Assembly: GCF_030867095.1 (NCBI RefSeq)
Contig: NC_081828.1
Span: 4,718,001 to 4,782,000, forward strand
DNA length: 64,000 bases
Direction of reading: 5' to 3'
Source: Alligator mississippiensis
Taxonomy: Eukaryota; Chordata; Crocodylia; Alligatoridae
A model generated the notes under the pieces. It saw nothing but the letters and a program-made list of their open reading frames with translations, was not told the DNA's origin and made no database searches. Shown piece by piece: positions 1 to 10,900 of the stretch. Each line of letters begins with the position of its first letter. Positions within the stretch are counted from its first letter, which is position 1. Made by a program: the position numbers and the translations under genes.

Positions 1-45
1 TGCAGTCATTTCCCTGCTCGTCTTGTTGGTCCCCATCAGCTAAAG

Positions 46-360
46 CAATGGTTCTCAACCTTTTTTGTACCAGAACCCATTTGTAAGCATTAATGGCCAG
101 TTATAACCAAGTGTCACTGGCTCCCGACCCACTGCCCCCAGACCCCCAGTGTGTGGGGCAGCGGGTGGGTGTGTTGGGGGCATAGAGGACCCCAAACAGC
201 CCCTTGCAGGTTGGAAATCTGCCAGCCTGCAAGGCAAAAACTATGGTTTCCTATGCTTTTCTCCTTCAATGGACAATCCATTTTTCAAGTTTGTCTGCAA
301 CCCTTCCATATATTCTTGTGACCCACTTTTGGGTCGTGCCCCACGGGTTGAGAAATGCTG
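46..360. mobile_element. hAT-type MITE (non-autonomous DNA transposon)
   Basis: The left end reads CAATGGTTCTCAACC. The right end reads GGTTGAGAAATGCTG, which is its imperfect inverse. The flanking 8-mers are AGCTAAAG (38-45) and AGCGACAG (361-368), six of eight matching, as expected for an aged 8-bp hAT target duplication. There is no coding capacity. The ends resemble the TTCTCAACC-type termini of hAT MITEs (established family knowledge). Not autonomous. Confidence 0.75.
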
Positions 361-469
361 AGCGACAGCATAGGAGCTTGCACAAAATCCATGGGACTAC
401 TCGCATGCTGTAGATTAAGCATTTGCTTAAGGATGTTTCTGCATTGGGGTCTTCAGGGTGGTGGACTCT

Positions 470-612
470 TCATCCGTGGAGGATTTCAAGACCCGGGTAG
501 ACAAAACTTTGGCTGGGACGATGTAGCTGGGGATGGTCCTGCTTAGAGCAGGGGGTTGGAGTGGATGTGACCTCCTGAGCTCCCTTCCAGCCCTAAATTT
601 CTAGGATTCATT
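470..612 (+). mobile_element. CR1 LINE 3' tail fragment
   Basis: The stretch includes 'gtggatgtgacctcctgag', then a 'cccttccagcccta' block and a tail ending near a short 'taggattc' motif. This is the usual 3' terminus of CR1 retroposons in archosaurs and turtles. It is truncated, with no reverse-transcriptase segment left. Confidence 0.8.
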
Positions 613-1404
613 GGCTCTTGAACTTTAATTAATATGCTATAGGATGGGCCCAAAAATCATTAAAATATATGGGAGTCTTTTCATTTACTGCAATTGCCTA
701 TCTTCCATTGACATCAGTGAGCTTTGGATAAGCCCCATGTTCTTCAGCTGTTCTGCTGGCGGTCACCTTGGGGGTTTATAGCACCGGGCCAATCCCCAGC
801 CCCTTGTGAAGTGAAACTGTTTAGCCAGAGACATTGCAATTGCAAAGACCGTTCGGTTTAGAAAGAGCTGAGGGGGGGTGGCTTTCCTGGTGATGAAGGA
901 GAAATGGCAAGGGCGAGGTGCAAGGGAGAGATAAAGTACACATGAACTATCAGCTTCTTCCGGAGCTGTCCTGGGACAACAGCAGGACGCGAGGGCAGGG
1001 GATGAGGCAGCAACAATCAGCCGTGCCCCAGATAAACGCAAGATAGGCGTTTGCTTCACGGCCAGGAGCAATGTCTCCAGCCAGCACCTCCATCCCAAGT
1101 CAACCGGCAAGCATAATAAAGCTGCAGCCCCTGCGTGGAAGCAGCAGCAGGAGAAGACGGCACGGCCCAGTGTCCACAGGTGGCTTCAGCCATGCTCAGT
1201 GATACTCAGCACACCGAAGCCCTTGCGTCGATCCCTTTACATGCACTATTAAGGGATCCCAAGGCTTGGTGCTGCTCAGATGTGAATTCCAGATGTTTAA
1301 AAAAGCCAAAACCCCAGGCTTTCTGGGAACGGTTTTAAAATTAAAGGGAACATTGAAGGACTATGGGTGACAAATAGTTAATAGAAAATGTTTCCCTGCT
1401 CCCC
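613..1404. other. Intergenic, no gene recognised
   Basis: The frames here give only short ORFs with no recognisable protein family. I see no tandem repeat and no clear transposon ends. This is flank 3' of TAL1. Confidence 0.6.
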
Positions 1405-2475
1405 GGTGAATTATTACAGGATTGTTCCATGTAACCGGTGCGATGTTTGCCAGTGTAAAAGGGGCTGTGCTGTAATTACTGGCAAACTTCATACCTTCCA
1501 TGGAACAGTCCTGTAATAATTCACACAAACACCCCCCCATGTAATCACATGTGTATAATTACCACACACACACTCACACACATGTAATCACATGTGTATA
1601 ATTATCACACACACGCATGTAATCACGTGTATCATTACAGCACGGCCCCTTTTATACTGGCAAACTTCATACCCTTACATGAAACAGTCCTGTAATAATT
1701 CACACAAACACCCCCCCATGTAATCACATGTGTATAATTACCACACACTCACACACACGCATGTAATCACGTGTATCATTACAGCACGGCCCCTTTTATA
1801 CTGGCAAACTTCATACCCTTACATGAAACAGTCCTGTAATAATTCACACAAACACCCCCCCCATGTAATCACATGTGTATAATTACAACACACACACACA
1901 CTCACACACATGTAATCGCATGTGTATCACTACAGCACTGGCAAACTTCATACCCTTACATGGAACAATCCTGTAATAATTCACACAAACACCCCCTCAC
2001 CCCCATGTAAGCACATGTGTATAATTATAACACCCCCCCCCCAGTAATCATGTGTGTGTGTGTGTGTGTGTTGTAATTATACATGTGATTACAGGGGGGA
2101 TGTTATAATTATACACGTGCTTACATGGAGGGGGGTGTTTGTGTGAATTATTACAGGATTGTTTCATGTAAGGGTATGAAGTTTGCCAGTATAAAAGGGG
2201 CTGTGCTGTAATGGTATACATGTGATTGCATGTGTGTGTGTGTGAGTGTGTGTGTGTGTGTGTGTGTGTTATAGTTATGCACATATGATTGCATGTGTGT
2301 GTGTGTGTTATAATTATGCACATGTGCTTACATGGAGGGGGGTGTTTGTGTGAATTATTACAGAACTGTTTCATGTAAGGGTATGAAGTTTGCCAGTATA
2401 AAAGGGGCACTGCTGTAATGATACACTTGTGATTACATTGTGCGTGTGTGTGTGTGCGTGTGCATGTGTGTATGT
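1405..2475. repeat. Minisatellite with internal orientation switch
   Basis: A module of roughly 120-150 bp recurs. It contains 'gtaatcacatgtgtataat', a CA run, 'cagcacggccccttttata', 'ctggcaaacttcatac' and 'cagtcctgtaataattcac'. From about 1,480 to 2,040 the modules read in one direction. From about 2,050 to 2,475 they read as the reverse complement (TG runs, 'gaattattacagg', 'gtatgaagtttgccag'). The first 100 bp (1,405-1,525) is itself a near-palindrome of the module. The ORFs here are translations of CA/TG repeats. Confidence 0.9.
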
Positions 2476-2479
2476 GTTA

Positions 2480-3597
2480 CAGACCCTACTCCCCCTATCC
2501 CTACCCCAGGACTCAGTGAAATCAGGATACGGGGCTCGGTGCTGGAAGCAGCATAGCCTCATTAGTGCAGCGTTCCCCTGGCAGCGAGTAACTAGCCCTG
2601 CTGAGACTCTGGACCTACCCTGGACAGAGCATCACGTTAACAGAGCTATGCGCTGTTAAGCTCCTCCACTAGCTCAGGTATCTCTCTGAGGCCCTGCATT
2701 AGGCTGCTTAGACCTACTCAGCCAGAACCCGCACCCCCATGCCAGGTTCAAGTTTCCCTTTCCTAGCATGTCTCAGCAGCATCAAGAGCACAAAACCGCA
2801 GCATGCCCGTGCAGAGATGCAGCTCCAGAGTCCACATGTGCAGGACCAGAAATCATTCCCCTTAAAGAAAAGCTGCTGCTCCCGGTTTGAGTTGAGAAAC
2901 CCTTAGCCTGCCTCAAGGGGAGAATGCACCAGGATCTGGGGAGGGTTATCTGCACCAACTGAGGTTTTCTGTAGCACCAGTCACTCTCCTGCTATAAGCC
3001 TCATGACTCCTATCCTAAGGCTGGGGCTCCTTCCACATGCGTGAGTCCAATTAGCGGTGAGTGTGGAAGTGCTGCAGGTTTGCACCTGATGCAAAGGGTT
3101 GGGGAGCTCATGGAAGCAAAGAGCACTTCTGTTAAAGGGGCTTCGTGTGCAGTGCTTGCTCCTGAGGGCTGCACACTACCTCACTCACCCACTCACAACC
3201 CTACACTAGGTGCAGGACTGCCGATCAGGCCCTTGGCTAGTCTTATGGCATCCTCTGTCAGAGCCTTGGTGGGGAGTGAGCCTGGAGCTGGAAGCATTCA
3301 GGGGAAAATCCACCCCTCTGCAGAGAATATAGTAGGGCTTATATCATGCATGTCACCCTGATATCCTGGGCTCTCTCTTGAGACACAGGGGCAGCTCCGT
3401 TCAGTGGTCACAGGGTCTAGTTCATAGAGCAGCTGCAAGAAGAGGCCATGGTCTAGCTAGCCATCATCTGGCACTCAGTCCATGTTGAGCTCTTCTAACC
3501 CAAAAGAGTTCAAATCCCACCACTGCCAGCAGGGGTTATGCCCTGTGTAATACAAGGGTATCCAGGTTGCAGCTGTTTTCGTATAGAGGCAAAAGGA
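2480..3597. other. Intergenic, no gene recognised
   Basis: This is mostly non-repetitive sequence. The longest ORF (about 106 codons on the plus strand near 3.05-3.36 kb) shows no family resemblance or gene-like structure. Nothing else is supportable. Confidence 0.6.
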
Positions 3598-3725
3598 ATC
3601 AGGACTCATGGTGGAGGTGATATCTTTTATTAGACCAACTCGATTTTTGGCAAAAAAAAATGTTGCAAAAATCTCGTTGGTCTAATAAAAGATATCACCT
3701 CCACCACAGGTCCTGATTCCTCATG
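3598..3725. repeat. Near-perfect palindrome built from an interspersed element
   Basis: The left arm runs into 'gatatcttttattagacca' and the right arm mirrors it as 'tggtctaataaaagatatc'. Both arms continue outward through matching 'ggtggaggtg' and 'cacctccacc', and beyond to 'atcaggac' and 'gtcctgat'. Only about 15 bp separate the arms. The same core recurs at least seven more times in the window, singly or inverted, so it is an interspersed element rather than a local accident. Confidence 0.85.
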
Positions 3726-4109
3726 TAACACAAAGCAAAGTCCAGAGCTAACCCCAGGAGTCTCCATGCTGTCAGCTCATGCAATCGTATTGCAGGTCTC
3801 ACCAAACTTGGGGATCTTCTTCTAGCCTCGTCTTGAAAGCTTGAAGTGAGTGACCCCCAGGAAACCAATAAAAAAATAATCAAAGCAAATTATTAAAAAA
3901 CAAAAATCTCATGATTTATAAATTAATCTTGTGATATTTTTGCACCTGACTCAATGTTTGACCAGTAAAGAGTGGAGATTAGCAGTCCAAGCATCCTGAC
4001 AGCTTGGACTTGCAAGTAATAACTTCTTATTACCTGCGCATCTGAGGCCAGCAAGTTGCAATAACTTCTCAGGGGGAAAAAAAATAAATGGCAAGGCCCA
4101 TCCTCACCA
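3726..4109. other. Intergenic, no gene recognised
   Basis: AT-rich, non-repetitive sequence between the palindrome and a CR1 copy. No ORF of note. Confidence 0.6.
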
Positions 4110-4558
4110 GACACAGAAGAAGTAATGGTCTTAAACTGCAGCAGGGGAGATTTAGGTTGGTTATGAGAAAGAATATTTGAGATTTGTGGGTGACTGAGCA
4201 TTGGAAGAGATTCCCTAGAGAGGTGGTGGCAACTGTTGTTGGTTGTGCATGACAGGATGAATATTTGGCCAGGGTGGTTCAGGAGGCTGGAGTGTCATGG
4301 CTGTGATGAGGCAGGGAATATGCAAGAAGAAGCAGGGTCTGTTTGGTGATACCAACTTTTGGCTGTTGCATGCTTCTTCCCCAGACCCAAGCAAAGGCAC
4401 TTTTGCACCCAAAAGCTCATCTAACATCTTGCCCAGCTATACAGTTGGTCCAACACACCTTGCTTCCAGGATGGTTCAGACAGGGACAATCCTACCTTGA
4501 GCAGGCGGTTGGACTAGATGAGGTTGCAGCCCTCTGTTTCTAGGCGTCTATGAATCAG
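4110..4558 (+). mobile_element. CR1 LINE 3' portion, diverged
   Basis: It begins with 'gaagtaatggtcttaaactg' and 'gcaggggagatttaggttgg', continues through 'ccctagagaggtggtggc', and ends with 'ggttggactagatgaggt' and 'ctatgaatcagag'. These are landmarks of the CR1 3' region. The middle (about 4,260-4,440) matches CR1 poorly and may hold unrelated or heavily decayed sequence. It lies just beyond the predicted TAL1 poly(A) site. Confidence 0.75.
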
Positions 4559-4599
4559 AGATTTTTTTAAGAAGAAGACCTGAAGCTGATTTGTAAAAC

Positions 4600-4605
4600 T
4601 TTATT
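4600..4605 (-). terminator. TAL1: TAL1 poly(A) signal AATAAA (predicted)
   Basis: The minus-strand hexamer AATAAA is followed by a T-rich stretch, so cleavage would fall near 4,585. It lies about 2.93 kb below the TAL1 stop, in keeping with the long TAL1 3'UTR known in mammals. No transcript data are available here. Confidence 0.55.
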
Positions 4606-6240
4606 TAGAAATATTCTTGATATAGTCATTATATATATATATTTATATTTATATTTATATTCGTATGTACACACACATTACAACAAATGTGTTTTCTAAA
4701 TAGCACATCCACAGTGGGTTGCCTAATCGGCTTTACAAAGATAATAAGGGTACCAGGTCTGGTTACTTAACTTCTGCAGAAAAGTGCAGAAACCACAGGA
4801 AGGGGCCGGAAAAGAAAAAAACCCAAAGAGAATTCAATCACACGGTACGACATTGACTGAAAGTGCTGCTTCCAAACATAACCAGGGCGATGTTATATCT
4901 ACCGAGACAAGGAGCAGGCAGGAGAAGAGATGGAGAAGTAGATGTACCATTCAAATCACAATTAAAATACCACTATACATACCCCAGATAGATTTAAGCT
5001 GTATTCTGCTAAGAGGCTACAAAGATTGTGTGTGTGTGTGTGCATGTTGAAAGGTTGTACCATCTCTTCAGCTACATATAAAGAAGTCCGGGGAGAAGGA
5101 GATTTTCCAATGTGTTAAATTATTTTTCTTGGAAGAGATAATGGGAAAAGAGGTAAAAGAGTCTTTATTATTTCAAAACCTTAAAAGGTTGATAAAACTG
5201 CATCTTGGCCACAGGCTTCCTACCCCCTCCACATCTCCCCCATCGCTGGAAGCCCACCATCATCCCCGCCCCCAAATGTCTCAGTCCCGGTGAAGTCCAT
5301 GACACCCCTCCTATTGACTCCCAGAGAATACAAGAAGGTGAAATCCCCCCCGGCCTAATGGATCACGTCAGCCAGTCCCACTTTATGAGCTGTCTGCAGA
5401 CTTAAGTGATGCATGTGCAAAGTGGGTTAAGTCCATTGCAAATAAGCAATTTAAGCTTCATAAAGACGCCAACCCCCTGTGACTTCAAGGTCTCCCTTAG
5501 GAGCATTGGCTGGATTGCAATAACCCTAAAAATACCAGCGGGTCACACTTTAGGGGAAATACATTCTCATAAATAGACACACACAACTGGGAAGAAAGCT
5601 GACCACACACATATTGGTTCCCCAAATAGTATTAACTCACTTCATTAAGCTGGCATTAAAAAGGAAAAGGAGAAGAGGAGATAATTGTACCCCAGAATAA
5701 GAATAGGGTTGACCGTACTCTCAACTAAGTCAACTTTCAGGTCTCAGTGTTCACCCACTGAAGCATCGTCACTTCCCTGTCCCTCACACTCTGTCATGAG
5801 TAAGAGGACAGGTTGTGCACTGTGTCCTCGCACTATTTATTTCCCCTTCAAACAATGAGCCTTGTTATGAAAGAGTTGGGGATTGGAGGCAGAGGACGGG
5901 ATGGTGTCACTGCTCTAGCATGCATTAGCAATTAGTGGGGGGTCCGTCTAAATTGTGCAGTCCATGGGTTGAGTTCATGGGCTAACTACTTCACCTATGC
6001 CGAACATCATAGCACATGGAGTCACTGGAACAATACCAGTTCATGGGAGTTGAGAAACTGGCCCATGGCTTTAAATTGTGCTTGTTCAAAGTGTTTAATA
6101 GAAAGCTGCAACTGGAGGTTTCATTCCTGTTCTCAGTGCATCTGGTTGTACGTTGCCATCAGCTTAAAAAGGGACCAAATTCATGGGAACTACTACATGC
6201 ATTTCTATGAGCCTTGGGGCTTGATGCTTTGCTAGAGAGA

Positions 6241-6348
6241 ATGTCAAGACCACCCCAGCTGACAGCCAACGTCAAGACAACCCCAACCTACAGCCAACAT
6301 CAAGACCACCCCATCCTACAGCCAACATCAAGACCACCCCAGCCTGCA
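6241..6348. repeat. 28-29 bp tandem repeat, about four copies
   Basis: The unit is close to 'gtcaagaccaccccagc' plus 'ctacagccaac' and repeats about four times with few changes. It sits inside the predicted TAL1 3'UTR. Confidence 0.85.
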
Positions 6349-7345
6349 GTCTTTGAGCAAACAAGATTCCCAGTGACTGGAAGCAAAGAGGCAGACTCAA
6401 ACTATGAGGCTATTGAACAAAACTGGTATAGGCAAAATAGTCATCATGTTCTTACAATGAAACCAAACCATTGAAAGTCCATAATTAAAACCTTTTTATC
6501 TCTCTCATAGACATACACGCACAATGTTATTCCACCATTTTCTTTTTCTTTTTAAACGAAGGGGAAAAAAAGCAACCAGGTTGACAATTCCAAAGGGGGG
6601 GGAAAAAAAAATCACTGGCAAATGTTTGCTTGCCCTTAATGAAACGTTTAATCATTGAATCAAGTCCTGTCCCTATAGAAGCCAATCGGAATCATCTCAT
6701 TGGCTTCAGCAGGGCTGGGATTTAAGCTCTTTTGTATAATGGGTACAGTTGTGTCAGGGAGAAGAGAAGAAAACATCAATGTACCTTTTTGTTCAGCAGA
6801 TACGGCATGACGGTATTAAACAGAAGTAATTCCACATCATAAATACAACACCGCAAACAATCCAAAGTTCAATTAGATTTTGTTTTTTTTTTAAAAAAGT
6901 CTCAGTCCTTGCAATAGTTTTCTGGGTTTTTTTGCAGAGGAATTTTATCACCTCTCTAGAAAGGTACAGTCAAAAGCTCTCAGACAACAAAAACGTATTG
7001 CCATAGTCTCCATCCAGACAAGTTGCATATACTTCATGAAGGGCCAGAGACATGCCAAAAATACTGCGAAGGGATTTACAGTGGTTGTTGCTGCCATGTG
7101 TAGTCGGAGAGGATTTGTGGCTTAGCCTGGCAGTGAATGAAGGGGCCGTGTTTCATGTTGCAGGTGCACTCTGGTTTAAGAGAGGTTATCATCAATTAAT
7201 TTTTTTTTTTTGGGGGGGGGGGGGGGGGACCCTTCTGAATGCTAAAGAGGTGACAGCCTGGTTTTTCTCCTTGCCTGTGTTAAATCATGAGCAATATGTA
7301 CACTAAGACGATGTCAGAGCTTTTCTTCAGTGTCTGATCAAGTAC

Positions 7346-7537
7346 CTAAATATTGAACGTCCGCTTGACTCGGTCGTGTTCTCTAACAACTCGCTCTCCG
7401 TCCAGTTCCAGGACTGCAAGAACTGAAGGAACCGAAGTCCCTCCTTTCTTCTGGGAGATGCGGAGCAAGAAATTGTAAGAGTCCAGATCCAATCGCTTTC
7501 CCCTCTCAGTTCGACGAGCGACTGGGAAGTTCATCAT
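7346..7537 (-). other. 63-codon ORF overlapping the TAL1 stop (ATGATGA)
   Basis: An ORF starts with ATGATG overlapping the TAL1 TGA in another frame and runs 63 codons into the 3'UTR. The peptide is rich in Arg, Lys and Leu ([19 protein letters not shown]...). I recognise no family. It may be chance: one in-frame ATG and about 190 nt without a stop. Coding status is unproven. Confidence 0.2.
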
Positions 7538-7952
7538 CGCTGCGCGTTGCCTTCTACGGGGAGGATGGAGTGATGGAGGTTCCTCGTATGCTTGGTTTCT
7601 AACGCTTCGTGCTCTTCTGTGAAGCTGTCCGGGCTTCCTGCGCCATCCAAAGAGCTTCCGCAGCTAGAGTTTGGAGACAACATGTCCTGCAGGAGGTCTT
7701 CTTGGACTATCCCAGTGTCTTTGTTCACTTTGCCCCTTTGGTTTCCTTCTTCCTCCTGGTCGTTGAGCAGTTTGGCCAGGAAGTTGATGTATTTCATAGC
7801 CAGACGTAAGATTTCATTCTTGCTCAGCTTCTTGTCCGGCGGGTGCGTTGGGATGAGCTTGCGAAGTTCTGCAAAGGCACCGTTGACGTTCTGCTGTCTC
7901 CACCTCTCCCGGCTATTGGTAAAAATGCGGCGAACCACTTTTGTATGGGGAC
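7534..7952 (-). CDS. TAL1: TAL1 coding exon 3 (bHLH and C-terminus)
   Basis: The acceptor is attgtag|GTCCCC, phase 1. It encodes [17 protein letters not shown] onward: basic region, helix 1 ([11 protein letters not shown]), loop (PTHPPDKK), helix 2 ([18 protein letters not shown]). The C-terminus has [20 protein letters not shown], matching human. The stop is TGA at 7,536-7,534. Confidence 0.97.
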
Positions 7953-10900
7953 CTACAATTTTACAAAGGAGCAGGGTTAGGAGCAGCATTAAGCAAGCTA
8001 ATTATTTCACTCAAAGGGCCATCTTTTCCAGCTTGGCTGACTTATTTTAGGCACCTAATGATACATTTATATAGAAGTAGTTTCATTTGAAAAGATACGG
8101 AGACACCTACAACCTCCATTCAAGCCAATGGGAGCGAACGAGCAGGCTGTTTTTTTATTACGTAAGGATTTAGATACCTAACTTGAGCCATGTATCCAAG
8201 CGTAGCTCATGTAATAATTAGCAGCCTGTATGCTGTTAGGATAACCCACAAATAAAGGGCTAATAGAAAAGCTTGTGTCTCTTGTATTTTATACATCACT
8301 AACACTAACTCTTAAGGATGGCAAGAGAAAGCAGGAAGGAACAAAAGACACCAGTTCAAGGGTCAGGAAGAGATAGAGAGACTTTCCCATCTAGGTCATT
8401 TACTTGATAAGAATTTACAGTGAGCAAGGATCATAAAAGTTGTTGACTCTCTATTCAATGGCCGTGGTGAAATGAGTTGGTATGACTCACGCTAGTTCCT
8501 TGGGGATAAAAGGGTGGCATTAAATGCTTGCACGCTCACACACATGCACACACACTACTGCCTTGGAGAAAGTCTGAGCAGAGCCCAAGAATGCAATGAT
8601 CTCCCTACTGGGTCTAAAAGCTGCCCCTTCAGGGGGACATTGTAGTAGCGGAGCACTAAAGGCCCTTACCATCAAGTTGACCAAAGCTACCAGGTCCTGC
8701 ATATACATAGGAGGCCGCAATATCCATGGCCATTAATGCAGCTCTGTTTCGATGCCCATTTGTAAAGCTGCACTAGAAAATACAGGTGTTGACTTAACCT
8801 GGCAATCGATGAACTCCAATTAAAGTCACCAGAATAGTAAATGTGGCAAGCTTTGGAAAAGAACACGCTAACATAGGAGAGATATTGGTTGGCCAAATGA
8901 AAGGTAATGAAAGGCCAAATGGTTGTAGGTAGAACTGAGCATGATTCGTTTTCCTTTTGGTATGTGATGGTATCTCCTGTGAATATGAGTGGAGGATGGT
9001 ATGTGTGGAGGGGAAAATGCAAGCCAAGTGCACAATATCCATGTTTCTGAGAGTGATCTCAGCAGCCCGGTCCCCCGGACCAAGGGAAGCATGTCATTCG
9101 GTAGAGCTGGGCATTCACTTGGACTACTGGAGAGTGCAATATGTCTGTAAGGAGTAGTACTTTTATATGACTATTATCAGATACTTTTCGTCTAACATCC
9201 ACACTAGAGCACTTAGACATTGCTCCTAGAGAGACTCGAGCAACTTGGCAGACAAGGTTCTTCGAGTAAATAGGATACCTTTGATTACACCAACTAAATA
9301 GTTGGAAAAATTGTTCTTTGCAAGCTTTCAGGTACAAACACCCTTCTTCAGGCACTGGGAGTATCTGCTGTTGCTTTGTGCGCTCTCCTGGGTGAAAGAC
9401 CACAGATGCTTCCTGTGCCTGAAGAAGGGTGTTTGTACCTGAAAGCTTGCAAAGAACCATTTTTCCAACTATTTAGTTGGTGTAATAAAAAAATATCACA
9501 TTTATCCAAAGAACCTGATCTGCCTATGCCCTTAGACCGACACGGCTACAACCAACAACCCTCAAGAAACCTTGTGAATCTGTGGGAAGGGCAGTGATCA
9601 CAGAAACCACAGGGACAGATGAGACAGTGTAACACCATGCCTGTATACAACTTAGGGGCACGGCATTGAAGGACAAATTGCATGACCCTCTTGAGTGCTC
9701 TTAGATGCTGAAAATTTTGTCTAATTATTCCATCCTGGTGAAAAGAAGTCACGGACCTGTGCACATGTGATTCGTCAGCTGTTCTGACTGCCAAGTAGTC
9801 CGGCTCTCAGCACTTGCACCTGCATCCAGTGACAGTTGCCTGCCTGCAGCCCCGTGAGCATCCTGTTTGGGATGTCAGGCTATACCTGGAGCAACTGGGT
9901 CCTAACCCACAGGATGATCATTGTGCAGTGGGAGCTGCCTATGGATGAATGCCCAGCCTCAGTGTAGAGTAGACAAGAAAAGAAACCCCAAACTCTAGCA
10001 AAGGAAATGCTGGCTCCATTTTTTCCCCCTTCTTTTGAGGAAAATGCTGAGACCTGATATTTAGCATGAAAATTTCATGCTAATGGCCCGGTGGCTAGAC
10101 ATGCTTGGAAGTAAAAGAAGTGCTGCAGCAAGTTAAAGCTACTGACCTCCCCAGACCAAAGTGGCTGCATGGAAAGAAGCAGGTGTTCTGTAATGTTTTC
10201 CAGCAGCAGCATAGCTCAAATGCATGGTCCAGGCTTCCCATCCCTCCCCTCCGTGGAAAAAAAAACAACATTCAAAATAACAACAGCATAAAGCAGCAGA
10301 AAATGGGACTAACTGAGATGAACCAAGGCCCACCCTAGCCTCCCTCCCCACCCTGCAATCCCAGGCCATTGATCGTGTGGGATACGCCCACCTGATCCTA
10401 ACAGATGATCCCTGCTCAATGCTCCAGAGGAAAGCCAAGGAGTCTGCCAAGGCGCCGTGGGGGGACAATGTCCTTCCCGACCCCAAATCTGGAGATCAGT
10501 TCAACCCTGTGCATGAGAGCAAGAATCACCAAAGTTAAGTGACAACAGAAGGCTGCAACTTTCCCTTCCTTCTCCTTAGGGGAGCTAGTGGGTTGAGCCC
10601 TTATCTGAACACTTCACAAGCCTTAATGTGAACCTAGCTGGATATCCCTGGGAGGGAAGCAGTATTAGCAGCCCTATTTCACAGGGGGCTACATGACATG
10701 ACCAAGGTCACGTGGGAAGCCTGTGGCAGAGCAGGGAGTTGGACCAGAATCCCAGTCTAGTGGCTCTACAGAAAGACTTCCTTGTGCTCCTAAAAAGCAT
10801 GACCACTGAGCACAGAAATGTCTCTCTTCAGAGCTTACAAGCTACTTAAGGACAGGCAGGGTTACTTGCTTTGGGTTTTAGCACCACCCAGAGAACGGGG

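Larger units (their letters stand above)
4585..7533 (-). other. TAL1: TAL1 3'UTR (predicted)
   Basis: The stretch from the TAL1 stop to the AATAAA signal contains no recognisable gene. It includes a four-copy 28-bp tandem repeat (6,241-6,348) and a run of 18 G next to a T run (7,201-7,228, so C18 then A-run in the mRNA). It also holds a 63-codon ORF that overlaps the TAL1 stop. The 3' boundary rests only on the poly(A) signal. Confidence 0.55.

Noticed and set aside
2048-2410. 120-codon minus-strand frame rich in His and Thr
   Set aside because: It is a CA/TG repeat translation within the flipping minisatellite.
1405-2475. CRISPR-like repeat array
   Set aside because: The repeats are contiguous and CA-rich, with no unique spacers, and the window is clearly vertebrate. 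The same holds for the other tandem arrays.
1-4500. PDZK1IP1 or CYP4 genes, neighbours of TAL1 in mammals
   Set aside because: No exon of either was recognised in the short flank 3' of TAL1. They may lie beyond the window.
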